DNA of 64,000 nt from Roseofilum reptotaenium CS-1145 (lineage in GTDB: Bacteria; Cyanobacteriota; Cyanobacteriia; Cyanobacteriales; Desertifilaceae), in NCBI RefSeq assembly GCF_028330985.1, contig NZ_JAQMUE010000084.1, forward strand, positions 62,001 to 126,000, given 5' to 3'. Of this stretch, positions 25,316 through 35,571 are shown piece after piece; positions within the stretch are counted from its first letter, which is position 1; each line of letters begins with the position of its first letter. Under the pieces are notes generated by a model. The model did no database searches, was not told the origin of the DNA, and saw nothing but the letters and a program-made list of their open reading frames with translations. The translations under genes and the position numbers were made by a program.

Positions 25316-25765
25316 CTATCTCCAACTTTTGCACAGTCGCAGTTCTCGATCTTCCGGAGACCAATGGACTTGATCGAAAATTTGGTGCAGAATAAACAAA
25401 CCGCGCCCACATTCGGACTCATGCTCAGGAAGCCCAGCCGAGTCAATGGGAATACAGGAACAGTTCTCCCTGCTTTGGCTATCCGTGCTTTGGCATCCTT
25501 GATCTGAAATCACCCACCAGTGATGGCCTTCGGATACCGAAAACCTCACAGAAACTTGCTTACCCGGATCGAGATTATTACCATGTTTAGCCGCATTTAC
25601 CAGGGCTTCTTGTAGTCCGAGTCTAACCTGTTCTTGCCAGTCGAGAGGCACATGGGAAGGGATGTGAGTGAGGAGTAGATCGAGTACAGGACACAGGTAC
25701 AACGTAGACGCGAAACTAATGGTATTCCATTGCCGGCGCACGGGACGAGGTGAAATAGCAATCAC
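25316..25765 (-). CDS. Anti-sigma-regulatory-type serine kinase (HATPase, RsbW-like)
   Basis: A 149-residue GHKL ATPase-fold protein. The N-box is EALVNAAKHGN near residue 53, the G1 box is VISDQG near residue 84, and the G2 box is ECGRGLFILHQIFDQV. It lacks the His-phosphoacceptor domain, so it is a stand-alone switch kinase that would phosphorylate an anti-sigma-factor antagonist or bind a sigma factor. No STAS-domain or PP2C partner lies nearby. A GTG start is used at 25765. Confidence 0.85.
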   Translation of the reverse strand: MIAISPRPVRRQWNTISFASTLYLCPVLDLLLTHIPSHVPLDWQEQVRLGLQEALVNAAKHGNNLDPGKQVSVRFSVSEGHHWWVISDQGCQSTDSQSRENCSCIPIDSAGLPEHESECGRGLFILHQIFDQVHWSPEDRELRLCKSWR

Positions 25766-26253
25766 AACTTCAAATCCTTAATCATTACAAAGGGACAGTA
25801 TCTGAGCGGAGCAAATAGCATGGTTTTGAAAGTCAGATGACCTGAGTGTAAATGGCGATCGCGTTAACCTAATTTTGATGATTCATAAGAAATTAAAAGC
25901 TTTTCCTCGATGAAAATAATGGGTTGACGGTTCAATTGGTGAGGCTTTGATTCATATTTTAGTTCTCCGTTCGCATCACCTAGATTGGGAGGGATTGGGG
26001 GTTAGCAATTGCTCCAGAAAGGATAAATTAAAGCTCTTCTATTGTTTAATTATATCAAAACCGCTTCAAAAAGACATCCGTGTAGCAGATATATCCAATG
26101 CGATCAAAGAATCTATAACCGAATTTCATGACCCGTTATACTATAATTAAGGATCTTTTCCTTGCTTCATTTTGGCAACACAAGTGGTTATTCAGGACAA
26201 GAAAGTTCTCAATATTACTTTGAATCCTACATTTTATCGGGCCAGCGAACCTC
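25766..26253. other. Intergenic region before the M20 gene
   Basis: A gene-poor 488-base region. A 67-codon open frame at 25947-26150 has a TTG start, unusual composition and no recognisable motif, and I do not treat it as a gene. No strong hairpin or promoter stands out by eye. Confidence 0.4.
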
Positions 26254-27477
26254 ATGATTTCATCCACCCTTCTTCCTCCTTCCGTCAATCTTGAGTCAGT
26301 TAGATTAGAAATCCGCGCCCTACAGCCTGAACTGGTCCAATGGCGAAGGCAAATTCATCAATGTCCTGAGCTGGGTTTTGAAGAATATTTGACCTCAGCT
26401 TTTGTGTCCAAACTGCTGACCCGATGGGGGATTGAACATCAAACCGGGATTGCCGGGACTGGTATCGTCGCCACCCTTACCGGCCAAACCCCTGGCCCTG
26501 TTTTAGCGATTCGCGCTGATATGGATGCTTTACCGATTAACGAACTCAATCGAGTCCCGTATCGATCGCAGCATGAGGGTAAAATGCACGCCTGCGGCCA
26601 TGACGGTCATACGGCGATTGCCCTGGGAACCGCCCACTATTTAGCCAAACACCGGCAAAACTTTTCCGGAACCATAAAAATCATTTTCCAGCCCGCAGAG
26701 GAAGGACCAGGGGGTGCTAAACCGATGATTGAAGCCGGGGTGCTAAAAAAACCTGATGTCGATGCCCTCATCGGTCTGCACCTGTGGAATGTCCTACCCA
26801 TGGGTAAAGTTGCCTTTCGCAGCGGCCCATTTATGGCAGCCGTAGAATCGTTTAAACTCTTGATTATGGGCAAAGGCGGCCATGGAGCCATGCCCCATCA
26901 AACCATAGATTCAGTCATGGTCAGTGCTCAAATTGTCAATACGCTCCAGACGATTGTCTCCCGCAACGTCAACCCCTTGCAATCGGCTGTCGTTACTATT
27001 GGAGAACTCCATGCAGGAACTCGCCATAACGTCATTGCAGATACGGCTAAACTGAGCGGAACGGTTCGCTATTTTGATCCCCAATTCCAAGGTTATCTAC
27101 AAGAGCGGATTGAACAAACAATAGCTGGAATCTGCCAGATCCATGGTGCAACCTACGATCTCAACTACTGGCAGCAATATCCAGCCGTCATTAATGATCG
27201 CCGCATGTCCGATTTTGTCTATTCTGTGGCCCAAGAAGTCGTAGAAACCTCCAATGAACTCCTGCCCGACTATCAAACCTTAGCGGCTGAAGATGTCTCT
27301 TTCTTCCTGCAACAAGTTCCTGGATGCTACTTCTTCCTGGGATCGGCCAACCCAGAGCGAGATCTTGCCTATCCCCATCACCATCCCCGGTTTGACTTTG
27401 ACGAGATTGTATTACAGATGGGCGTAGAACTCTTTGTGCGCTGTGCTGAGGAGTTTGGCCGGCGTTATCCGCTCTAG
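26254..27477 (+). CDS. M20-family amidohydrolase (hippurate/N-acyl-amino-acid hydrolase type)
   Basis: A 407-residue metal-dependent hydrolase that cleaves N-acylated amino acids or similar amides. The metal-site motifs are ADMDALPI near residue 90, HACGHDGHTAI near 112, the PAEEGPGGAKPMIEAG catalytic Glu region near 149, and the GHGAMPHQ dimerisation segment. The C-terminal HHPRFDFDE metal ligand is also seen. The protein is of normal length and has no signal peptide, so it acts in the cytoplasm. The substrate cannot be told from sequence; members include IAA-amino-acid hydrolases and aminoacylases. Confidence 0.92.
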   Translation: MISSTLLPPSVNLESVRLEIRALQPELVQWRRQIHQCPELGFEEYLTSAFVSKLLTRWGIEHQTGIAGTGIVATLTGQTPGPVLAIRADMDALPINELNRVPYRSQHEGKMHACGHDGHTAIALGTAHYLAKHRQNFSGTIKIIFQPAEEGPGGAKPMIEAGVLKKPDVDALIGLHLWNVLPMGKVAFRSGPFMAAVESFKLLIMGKGGHGAMPHQTIDSVMVSAQIVNTLQTIVSRNVNPLQSAVVTIGELHAGTRHNVIADTAKLSGTVRYFDPQFQGYLQERIEQTIAGICQIHGATYDLNYWQQYPAVINDRRMSDFVYSVAQEVVETSNELLPDYQTLAAEDVSFFLQQVPGCYFFLGSANPERDLAYPHHHPRFDFDEIVLQMGVELFVRCAEEFGRRYPL

Positions 27478-27563
27478 TGGAACGTCAGTTTTGCTTAAGG
27501 GCATTTGGCGGCTGATTTGACGAAGGAATACGAATTACAGCCATTAGCCCGTGCCCAATTTCC

Positions 27564-28055
27564 TCAATCTAGAGTCACCGAATAGTTTTGAGTGAGCGTA
27601 TTCAGACGGTTCCCTATGCTACGCATAAACTCAATTGCTTTGTCTGGATTATTTCGGAGGTGAGCCAAGAATGCTGATTTTGGCAGCGCCATAATGCGAA
27701 CTTTGGTCTTGGCAACAACATCAGCCGATCGCGTCGTATCCGTGAATAATGCAAGCTCTCCAAACACATCTCCCTCAGACATATCATAAATTACTTTTTC
27801 TGTCCCTGGAAAGCGGATAGAAACTGTCCCAGATACAATCACAAATGCTTGATCACCCACATCCCCAGCATAGATAATGTATTCCCCCTCATCATAGGTA
27901 AGGTACTCATAAGAATTGATGAAGTTATACATCTGATTTTGATGCGCAAAGTTCATAAAGAAGTCTTTCACATCATTGATATCTAAAAGAACAGGGAGGA
28001 TTGGCAAACCTGAATGTGCATCTATTCTCTCATCGCTCATTGCCTTAAAACCCAC
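27564..28055 (-). CDS. Cyclic-nucleotide-binding-domain protein
   Basis: A 163-residue protein with one cNMP-binding domain (about residues 28-140). The phosphate-binding cassette is GDVFGELALFTDTTRSADVV, with the Glu and Arg that bind the cyclic nucleotide intact. There is no DNA-binding or kinase domain. A GTG start at 28055 gives the stated length; an ATG at 28040 is an alternative. The frame stays open for another 35-40 codons upstream without an ATG, up to a hairpin at 28156-28189, so the gene may be 5'-truncated or use an unusual start. Confidence 0.8.
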   Translation of the reverse strand: MGFKAMSDERIDAHSGLPILPVLLDINDVKDFFMNFAHQNQMYNFINSYEYLTYDEGEYIIYAGDVGDQAFVIVSGTVSIRFPGTEKVIYDMSEGDVFGELALFTDTTRSADVVAKTKVRIMALPKSAFLAHLRNNPDKAIEFMRSIGNRLNTLTQNYSVTLD

Positions 28056-28155
28056 TCGTTTGATGAGATTTGCAATATCTGGATTGATGGGTGCAACAAT
28101 GTGAGTAATGTCAACCTGAGTTTCGGTTAAGGTGATTGTTCGGACAGTTTTATGG

Positions 28156-28189
28156 AAGGATGATTCTCGCGATCGCCAGAATCATCCTT
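28156..28189. terminator. Hairpin AAGGATGATTCT...AGAATCATCCTT with HIP1 loop
   Basis: A perfect 12-base stem (28156-28167 with 28178-28189) encloses a ten-base loop made of the HIP1 palindrome CGCGATCGCC. It lies between the CNB gene and the end of the large gene on the same strand. It may terminate transcription of the large gene. It also lies in the extended frame upstream of the CNB gene. Confidence 0.5.
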
Positions 28190-28256
28190 TCAGCTTATCC
28201 AGAACTCAGGTTTGAGTAGTAGTTCGCCCATCGTTTTGGGTTCTTGGAGTCGCGTC

Positions 28257-31200
28257 CTACAACTCTGCCAAATCGTTATTGAGCAGCGCGTGACCCATGC
28301 CAAAGTTGGCAAATGCTGCCACAAAATCCACAGCGCTCAGGGCAATCGCCCCTTTGGGGCCTGCAAGTCTCATGGGACACAAGAGGTTAGGTAGCCAGGA
28401 GACCACCTCATTGGCGATTTCTAAGCCGGGCTTGTCGGCTTTCGGGATCGTCGCTAAATACCGGGAGGCTAACCCAGCATCCACAACTGAGCAGGCAAAG
28501 GTGAACCCGATGGTGCCTGCGTCGGCTCGCCTCATCCGCTGAAGTTTGACCTCTTTGTTCCCGGCAAGTTTCGCAGCTCCCTTAGCCATAAAGACGACGG
28601 TATCGAGCCAATACAAAGCACTGCGCCAGCCCCACATCACCCGCTCCCAGTACTCCTGTTCATTTTCGGTTTTGGAGACCTTGTGGGCCAGTAGGTTATA
28701 GGGTCGTCCTCCCGGAAAATCGGGCGAGGAGGGGAAACTGGCTAACCAGCTATAGCCACTCAACACCAGGCTCACCACCTCGAAGCCAAAACCAGCCGTT
28801 TGCTCATTGGGCTTATCAGCAGCACCTTCAGGGGTGGCATCTAGGACAGCGGTAATCAGACCGTTGATCACATCGGCAAAGAGTCCGGTGGTGCCCCAGT
28901 GCTGAATCGATTTTCGTCGTGCTGAATTCGTTTCCCGAATACTGATCTGAGGTTCAGCAACGGCCTGAGCGATCGCATCCTCACCGACAGCATTCACGCT
29001 CCGCAAGGCGGCCACAGGGGGCGCGATCGCCTGAGCAGTTGCTGGGGAGGTGAAATCTAGTGGCGGCTCATTTTTGAAGGGGGCTTCCCCAAACACCAGC
29101 TTAGAAACCACCGTTGTGGGAATCGCCAGCAGCAAGCTCGCCAGATTCAGCGCTGTCAGCTTACCAGCCCCAATTAGCTTGAATAGGTCAGAGATAAAGG
29201 GAATCTTGATTTCGGCATTGAGCAGATTTTTGAGCTGTTTCACCGCCTCGGCGATCGCATCCAAAAAGCCCAACACTAAGTTTTTAACCGCATCCAACAT
29301 CTGGATAACGACATCCCGGAGAGTTTCCACCAGAACAATCACAGCTAACTGCGGTTTTAGCGGGTTAGAAATCAATGCTGCAATGGCTTCACCAAGCCCT
29401 TCAAAACCTCGCAAGACAGCTCCAGTCGTATCTTCAAAGGCCTCCGTAAAATGGAACAGGAAATTGCCTAATTGAGAATCTTCGTTCAACTGTGCGCTTA
29501 ACTTCGGTGCAGGTTCAGCATCGTCTTGTTTAGAGCCGCCCAGCAGCTTGGAGAAAAACCATTCGACCACTTCTGGCAGCTCAAAGTCAGACTTTTGCAC
29601 CTCCGAAGGGTCGCCACCCAAGGTTTCCACCAACTGGTTTAACCCTTCTTCGACCGTATCTTGCAGATCCTCCACGAAGTTCGAGACGGGGACTTTGAGA
29701 GCATCCACTTGTTGGGCAGCAAAGTCAAAGCCATCATTGATCGCTTTCACCAAATACTTTTGCGTTTCCAGGATATCTTCCCAGTCAAACAAGAACTGTA
29801 GAAACTCAATGAACTGTTTGATCGATTCCACCACCGTTTCGACCACCCCTTCCACAAAGTCAACCACCTTTTCAACCGTGTCCACCACAAAATCAATAAC
29901 CCCCTCAACGGTTTTGACAATCACATGAACAACATCTTTAACCTTGCCAATGACAACTGATGCGGCGTTTTTGATAGCATCTCTAAGTCTTCTGAAGGGG
30001 CGGCCAATCCTCAGAGACAAAAACTTGACAGGGAACGGACTGATTACACCACTAGACTCTGGAGTGCCAGCTTCTGGACTTTCCTCTGCTTCAGCAGGTG
30101 TGGCTTGAGCCAGCAGTTGTTGCCATTCGTCTGAGCTGACCTGTCTTTCTGTGATCAGAGGTTTGGCAACCACCGATTGTTTTCCGTCAGCTCGCAGCGC
30201 TGCTGTATTGCCCCCAGTAGCGCCCAGGGTTAGCTCCCATGGCTTGTCGATAGTTGCACCAGAGACAACTCGATTAGCTGACTGAACGCGGTTTTTAGCC
30301 GTGGGGGTATCCTCACCGTAAGCCACTGTTGCCATTACCCGTTTGATGGTATTTTGGGCGCTGGCAACCTCCGCTTGGGTATGGGCATTGCGATCCACAA
30401 TTAAGTTGCCTTTGGCATCTTTGGCATTCCACAGTGCGCCATCTTCGAGTTCAGCAATTTGCTGGTGAGCCTCTCGGTTAGGGAAAATCACCACCTGCTC
30501 ATTGAGAGCCATTTCGCTGGTGCGAATCTTTAGACCCGGAGTGTCAATGCCATCAGCCTCAGAAGTAATCATGATGAAACTGAGTTCATTGGGGCTGAGG
30601 GTCACCGATCGCTCTTCGTCAATGTTGTAAGTAGTACCTTCAACTTCGATTTGGGTCAGATCTGTGGCAGAAACTTCGATCTCACCAGCACCAGGCTTAA
30701 ACCGTAGCGTAGTGCGATAGGCTGAAAATTCCACTAGGTTGTCCCCCACCATGCGATAGTCCTGGCTCAGTTTGGTGGTGTAAGAGCTAAACACATTCTC
30801 TGGCTCGATGGTTCTAAAGATTTTGACCGAGGAAAGAGCATCGTTGCCGATCTGACTCTCTCCAAGCCAAGGCACATTTTTGAGAATATCTTCGATTTCT
30901 TCTTCCCGTTTATCTTCTGCAACCTGATAGTTGGAATGTTTAAATAAGGTCGCTCCTGTATCAGGGCCTAAGCGAATGGACGAAACCTGATCGTTTAGTC
31001 CTTGAAAGTCTACCAAGCGTTTATGTTCGCCAGAAGCAACCTTCGCACTATCGGACAAAATCCAAGTTTTGCCGTGGTAGGCCGCATGTTCATACAGAGC
31101 CACTTCCCCCGGTGCGAGTTCGCCCACCTGGCCTTCATTGTCCGCAAACTTGACCGCACGTACAAAAACGGCACGATTTTCTTTTTGTTGAGTCCAGCGA

Positions 31201-32411
31201 AAGGTATTGCCCCCAATAAGTTCTAACCATTCGTTCTTGGCTTGGTCGATCAACGAAAACTCACCGGGGAGACTATCTGAATCATCCACCAACAGACTAG
31301 CCGGAGCCTCCACCGCAGATAGAGTGAAAAGGGCATTTGCCTGATCGGAACCGGGAATTAACTGTAGCCGATCCTGTTGTAGATTGTAGTGAAATTTGAA
31401 AAGCCCGTTTGATCCCTGCTTGGACGTGGTGACCAGACGAGTCTTGCCCAGGCTTAAGAACCGACCATTCGGCGCTTTAATAATCCACTTTCCGGTAAAG
31501 GGTTCGCCAACGGTTGACCAAATCCGAATCGACTTTGGAAAGTTCCTGAGCCGTGAGTGACGGATATCAGGCAGGTCGGCATAGCACTTTTGAGCCGTGC
31601 CCTTAAAGTCGTTTTGCTGATAGAGAGTAACGCCAGTATTGTTACCAACCCGCAACTGCTTAAAGCTACTGGAAAAGTGGGAGAGATCGTCAACATTTTG
31701 GCTGAGAATCACGGCAGCATTGTCGCTGGCCACCAGTTCGATTTCCCCCTGCCGTAGGGACGGATTGACGGGGGGAATCAGGGCTTGGATCTCGGCATCG
31801 CTGAGGGCAGTATGGTAGATACGCAGGTCTTCGTATTGGGCGGCTGGGGTATGGCGTGTGTGATGACCGAGTTTAATCTCTACTTTACTGGTAATGTTGG
31901 CTACCCCTGTTTTTGATGTACCTGTTTTGACCAGGGAACCATCGAAGTATATTTTCAAAGTTTTTCCCTGGCGCACAAGGGCGACATGATGCCATTTCTT
32001 ATCTACTAGGTTGGGTAACTGCTCAGTTTTTGCACACGCATAGTTTTTACCTTTACTATTTTCATCGACTTCAAAGGTGAGATTTTTTCCCTGGTGCTGA
32101 AGGCATAATGAAAACCAGTTACCGTGACCGCCGACATTGCGATTGCCGATAATATCGGTATCATTCTGTTTAAAGACATTCAAAATCTTGATGCCAAAGG
32201 CTATGGTAAAATCTCTCGTGCCGAATCGCTCGGTCATACCATGAAGAGTCATCCGCGAATCGAGGGCACTGAGTTTAACGCCATGGCCAATGCGACCGTG
32301 GCCCTCAAAAGAAACTTTGTGGAAGCGACTTTCAACACCGCCGATAGTGTCTTTGGCAATGAACCCTTCTCGTTCATTAAACTGCCAGTGATAGTTGGGT
32401 TGAATTGCCAT
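28257..32411 (-). CDS. Large multidomain protein: LamG-like, crystallin-like and amphipathic-helix regions
   Basis: A 1384-residue protein with no signal peptide. Residues about 5-215 form a LamG/concanavalin-A-like fold (HHVALVRQGKTLKIYFDGSL, then LRIYHTALSDAEIQALI). Residues about 220-310 and 430-530 look like beta/gamma-crystallin motifs (VALYEHAAYHGKTWILSDS, TGATLFKHSNYQ). A central region of beta-strands and linker runs to about 815. Residues 820-935 are a long chain of amphipathic helices (VKDVVHVIVKTVEGVIDFVV, TVEKVVDFVEGVVETVVESI), then more hydrophobic helices to about 1130. The rest is helical. I do not know the family. The lectin-like front and helix array suggest membrane binding, lysis or a storage role. 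Confidence 0.85.
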   Translation of the reverse strand: MAIQPNYHWQFNEREGFIAKDTIGGVESRFHKVSFEGHGRIGHGVKLSALDSRMTLHGMTERFGTRDFTIAFGIKILNVFKQNDTDIIGNRNVGGHGNWFSLCLQHQGKNLTFEVDENSKGKNYACAKTEQLPNLVDKKWHHVALVRQGKTLKIYFDGSLVKTGTSKTGVANITSKVEIKLGHHTRHTPAAQYEDLRIYHTALSDAEIQALIPPVNPSLRQGEIELVASDNAAVILSQNVDDLSHFSSSFKQLRVGNNTGVTLYQQNDFKGTAQKCYADLPDIRHSRLRNFPKSIRIWSTVGEPFTGKWIIKAPNGRFLSLGKTRLVTTSKQGSNGLFKFHYNLQQDRLQLIPGSDQANALFTLSAVEAPASLLVDDSDSLPGEFSLIDQAKNEWLELIGGNTFRWTQQKENRAVFVRAVKFADNEGQVGELAPGEVALYEHAAYHGKTWILSDSAKVASGEHKRLVDFQGLNDQVSSIRLGPDTGATLFKHSNYQVAEDKREEEIEDILKNVPWLGESQIGNDALSSVKIFRTIEPENVFSSYTTKLSQDYRMVGDNLVEFSAYRTTLRFKPGAGEIEVSATDLTQIEVEGTTYNIDEERSVTLSPNELSFIMITSEADGIDTPGLKIRTSEMALNEQVVIFPNREAHQQIAELEDGALWNAKDAKGNLIVDRNAHTQAEVASAQNTIKRVMATVAYGEDTPTAKNRVQSANRVVSGATIDKPWELTLGATGGNTAALRADGKQSVVAKPLITERQVSSDEWQQLLAQATPAEAEESPEAGTPESSGVISPFPVKFLSLRIGRPFRRLRDAIKNAASVVIGKVKDVVHVIVKTVEGVIDFVVDTVEKVVDFVEGVVETVVESIKQFIEFLQFLFDWEDILETQKYLVKAINDGFDFAAQQVDALKVPVSNFVEDLQDTVEEGLNQLVETLGGDPSEVQKSDFELPEVVEWFFSKLLGGSKQDDAEPAPKLSAQLNEDSQLGNFLFHFTEAFEDTTGAVLRGFEGLGEAIAALISNPLKPQLAVIVLVETLRDVVIQMLDAVKNLVLGFLDAIAEAVKQLKNLLNAEIKIPFISDLFKLIGAGKLTALNLASLLLAIPTTVVSKLVFGEAPFKNEPPLDFTSPATAQAIAPPVAALRSVNAVGEDAIAQAVAEPQISIRETNSARRKSIQHWGTTGLFADVINGLITAVLDATPEGAADKPNEQTAGFGFEVVSLVLSGYSWLASFPSSPDFPGGRPYNLLAHKVSKTENEQEYWERVMWGWRSALYWLDTVVFMAKGAAKLAGNKEVKLQRMRRADAGTIGFTFACSVVDAGLASRYLATIPKADKPGLEIANEVVSWLPNLLCPMRLAGPKGAIALSAVDFVAAFANFGMGHALLNNDLAEL

Positions 32412-32747
32412 GGGATTTCACCTGTTACTGACTAGAGACACCTCCATTCTGATTGTTTTCTATGCCCAAATGTATGTTGCTGGTCACGGTGATAGGTAAT
32501 CTAGGACACAGACAAAGAATTCCCTCACCATCATTGCTCAATGCTATTAAACTAAGTAAGATAAAGCAAAAATACGTGCAAAACAGGACATCGTTTTAAA
32601 GTTTTGTAATTGTAGGGAAATGGAGTTAAGTTGAAACATTGCCGAGAAGGGTTCATCAAAATTTTGCGTCTGAAACCCCGTCCTTAAAAAGTCTAAACTT
32701 TAAAAGTTTTAACCCTAGAATCAAACTTAAATTGTGAGATTTAGGAA
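32412..32747. other. Gap between the large gene and tsaE
   Basis: A 336-base AT-rich region upstream of the large gene's start (minus strand). It includes the phrase GTCTGAAACCCCGTCCTT at 32668-32685, shared with position 1776. I see no gene here. It should hold the promoter of the large gene. Confidence 0.4.
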
Positions 32748-33269
32748 TCACTGTGGCTTCAGCCTGGTGAGAATGTCAATTTCGGCAAAGTACACTGGAG
32801 TGACTTCTTGAGCAATCGTCTGTAGAGCAGTCGTTGCTAAGGGCCCTTTTGCCCACAACTCGACTCGTCTTTGGTCGCCCTGATAGCTCAGATCCAAAAT
32901 CAACACCTCTGGCGGAGAATAGGGCAACTTCTCCGCCCACTCAATGGCGACAATACCCAGAGGGACTTCTACACCTTCCCAATATAACTCTGGATTCAGG
33001 CTAGGCACTTGGGCGGGACTGAGGCGATAGAGATCGAAATGGTAGAGGGGTACTCTGCCATCAAGATATTCATTAATTAAGGTAAACGTGGGACTGTCAA
33101 TGAGATCCTCAATACCCAGTCCCTTACCGAGTCCCTGAATTAACGTAGTTTTCCCCGTACCCAAATCCCCATTGAGAAGGACGACACTTCCGGGGGCTAA
33201 AATTTGACCGAGTTTGATCCCCAATTCTTCGGTGGCTTGAGCATCAGGCAGGTCAAGAGAAAGATGCAT
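32748..33269 (-). CDS. tsaE: tRNA threonylcarbamoyladenosine biosynthesis ATPase TsaE
   Basis: A 173-residue P-loop ATPase. Together with TsaB and TsaD it makes the t6A modification at position 37 of ANN-decoding tRNAs. Walker A is GDLGTGKTT near residue 39, followed by QGLGKGLGI, DSPTFTLINEY and YHFDLYRL, the family signature. The C-terminus is longer than in E. coli (about 25 residues more). Minus strand, 73 bases downstream of hisIE, which may be co-transcribed. Confidence 0.93.
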   Translation of the reverse strand: MHLSLDLPDAQATEELGIKLGQILAPGSVVLLNGDLGTGKTTLIQGLGKGLGIEDLIDSPTFTLINEYLDGRVPLYHFDLYRLSPAQVPSLNPELYWEGVEVPLGIVAIEWAEKLPYSPPEVLILDLSYQGDQRRVELWAKGPLATTALQTIAQEVTPVYFAEIDILTRLKPQ

Positions 33270-33342
33270 AGTTGAACGTTAATCTCCGCTAGGCAATAGG
33301 TAATAGGCACGAATGGCAATAGGGGAAACCCAGTTGCTATAT

Positions 33343-33987
33343 TTAACGACGACGCTGTTGCAGTTGTCGATAAACTTCCTTCAAAGGGACACCATGATAG
33401 GCAAGGGCGACCAAGGTGTGATAAAACAAATCGGCTACTTCTGAGGCAATGGACTCTGGATTATCATCCTTACAGGCCATCACCACTTCTGCTGTTTCCT
33501 CACCCACTTTCTTGAGGATTTTATTGTCTCCATCGGCCAATAATTTACAAGTATAGGATTCTGGGGTAGGACGATCGCGGCGATCGCAAATTACCTCATA
33601 CACTTGAGAGAGCATATCCGCAGGGGGAGCAGTAATAGTTCCTTCCACCTGATGAAAACAACTGCGCTCTCCGGTATGACAAGCAATATCACCAATTTGC
33701 TCGACTCCAATTAACAAAGCATCGCTATCACAATCATAACGAAGCGATCGCACCTTCTGGAGATGACCCGATGTTTCCCCCTTATGCCACAACTGGGAAC
33801 GGGAACGACTCCAAAACCAAGTTTCTCCCGTCTCCAAGGTTTTGTGTAGCGATTCTTGATTCATCCAAGCCATCATCAGCACCGTACCATCAAGATCGTC
33901 TTGAACAATGGCAGGAACCAAACCTTGATCATTATATTTAATGCGATCAATCGGGATCGCCTGGGAAGGAAAAGACTCAACAGACAT
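33343..33987 (-). CDS. hisIE: Bifunctional phosphoribosyl-AMP cyclohydrolase / phosphoribosyl-ATP pyrophosphatase
   Basis: A 214-residue fusion enzyme that does steps 2 and 3 of histidine synthesis. The N-terminal HisI half carries [29 protein letters not shown] and the zinc ligands in RYDCDSDAL and GERSCF. The C-terminal HisE half (from about residue 118) has [20 protein letters not shown] and [11 protein letters not shown]. Both halves appear complete. The ATG start is at 33987. It is followed by tsaE on the same strand. Confidence 0.95.
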   Translation of the reverse strand: MSVESFPSQAIPIDRIKYNDQGLVPAIVQDDLDGTVLMMAWMNQESLHKTLETGETWFWSRSRSQLWHKGETSGHLQKVRSLRYDCDSDALLIGVEQIGDIACHTGERSCFHQVEGTITAPPADMLSQVYEVICDRRDRPTPESYTCKLLADGDNKILKKVGEETAEVVMACKDDNPESIASEVADLFYHTLVALAYHGVPLKEVYRQLQQRRR

Positions 33988-34192
33988 AAAACTTAATCAA
34001 TTACCCCAACAAACAACAGATCGCTTGCAGTAGCTCTAAAACCCTTGTAAGCATCCTTACCCAATCTTACCCCTTCTCTAACGGAGGAAGTGATGTAAGG
34101 AGCTAAGTTTTAGTGTAATCTAGCCCTTATTGCTAAAAAACACTTGAGCATTTAGCCCAAAATTATCCGTATTTTCGCGCCTGGAGATTACC

Positions 34193-35491
34193 TTGACTGC
34201 AACACCACTAAACACCACCAAATCTCAAGAAATCTTTACTGCCGCCCAAACCCTGATGCCTGGAGGGGTTAGCTCTCCCGTGCGGGCGTTCAAATCTGTG
34301 GGCGGCCAACCCATTGTTTTCGACCGTGTAAAGGGAGCCTATATCTGGGATGTCGATGGCAACCAATATATTGATTATGTAGGCACTTGGGGCCCCGCTA
34401 TTTGCGGTCATGCTCATCCAGATGTAATTCAAGCGCTGCACGAATCCCTAGACAAAGGAACCAGCTTTGGCGCTCCCTGTGCCCAAGAAAATATCCTCGC
34501 GGACATGGTGATTAACGCCGTTCCCAGCATTGAAATGGTTCGGTTTGTCAACTCTGGAACTGAAGCCTGTATGTCCGTCCTGCGACTGATGCGAGCCTTT
34601 ACCGGACGGGAAAAAATTATCAAATTTGAAGGCTGCTACCATGGCCACGCCGATATGTTCCTGGTTAAAGCCGGTTCTGGGGTAGCAACCCTAGGCTTAC
34701 CGGACTCTCCAGGAGTTCCTAAATCCACTACCACCAATACCCTCACCGCCCCCTACAATGACCTAGAAGCGGTGAAAAAACTATTTAATGACAATCCTGA
34801 CGAAATTGCTGGAGTCATCCTAGAACCCGTCGTAGGTAACTCTGGCTTTATTCCCCCAGATGCGGGATTTTTAGAAGGATTGCGCCTGCTCACTCAAGAC
34901 CATGGTGCTTTATTGGTTTTTGATGAAGTGATGACGGGATTTCGGATTTCCTATGGTGGAGCGCAAGCCAAATTTGGCGTAACGCCTGATTTAACAACCT
35001 TGGGTAAGGTCATTGGTGGCGGATTACCGGTTGGAGCTTATGGTGGTAGTAAGGAGATTATGTCCCTGGTTGCTCCGGCTGGCCCCATGTATCAAGCGGG
35101 AACTCTATCAGGTAATCCTCTGGCAATGACGGCTGGGATTAAAACCTTAGACATCTTGAATAAGGAGGGCCAGTATGATGTTTTGGAGAAGATTACTAAA
35201 AAACTGATTGATGGCTTGCTCGCTATTGCCAAAGAAACTGGCCATGAGGCTTGCGGTGGTTCTATTAGTGCCATGTTTGGCTTCTTCTTTACAGCCGGCC
35301 CTGTCCATAATTTTAGTGATGCGAAACAGTCAGATACTGCTAAGTTTGGCCACTTCCATCGGGGAATGTTAGAAAGGGGAATTTATTTAGCGCCTTCTCA
35401 GTTTGAGGCTGGGTTTACCTCTTTGGCTCATACAGAGGCAGATATTGATAAGACTCTAGCAGCAGCTCGGGAAGTGATGAGTTCTCTTTAG
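34193..35491 (+). CDS. hemL: Glutamate-1-semialdehyde 2,1-aminomutase
   Basis: A 432-residue PLP enzyme that makes 5-aminolevulinate, the first committed step of haem, bilin and chlorophyll synthesis in the C5 pathway. Motifs are [46 protein letters not shown] and the PLP lysine in [19 protein letters not shown]. Length fits. The start appears to be TTG at 34193 (giving [12 protein letters not shown]), since no ATG lies in a suitable place. It stands divergent from hisIE. Confidence 0.96.
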   Translation: MTATPLNTTKSQEIFTAAQTLMPGGVSSPVRAFKSVGGQPIVFDRVKGAYIWDVDGNQYIDYVGTWGPAICGHAHPDVIQALHESLDKGTSFGAPCAQENILADMVINAVPSIEMVRFVNSGTEACMSVLRLMRAFTGREKIIKFEGCYHGHADMFLVKAGSGVATLGLPDSPGVPKSTTTNTLTAPYNDLEAVKKLFNDNPDEIAGVILEPVVGNSGFIPPDAGFLEGLRLLTQDHGALLVFDEVMTGFRISYGGAQAKFGVTPDLTTLGKVIGGGLPVGAYGGSKEIMSLVAPAGPMYQAGTLSGNPLAMTAGIKTLDILNKEGQYDVLEKITKKLIDGLLAIAKETGHEACGGSISAMFGFFFTAGPVHNFSDAKQSDTAKFGHFHRGMLERGIYLAPSQFEAGFTSLAHTEADIDKTLAAAREVMSSL

Positions 35492-35571
35492 GTTTTGCCA
35501 TTGATCTCCTTTTGTCAGTCAATGGGTAGTGGAGTGTCTCAGCTAAAATAGCGGATTAGAAAAATCGGTTC

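Noticed and set aside
25947-26150. 67-codon frame before the M20 gene
   Set aside because: TTG start, no ribosome binding site and no recognisable sequence feature.
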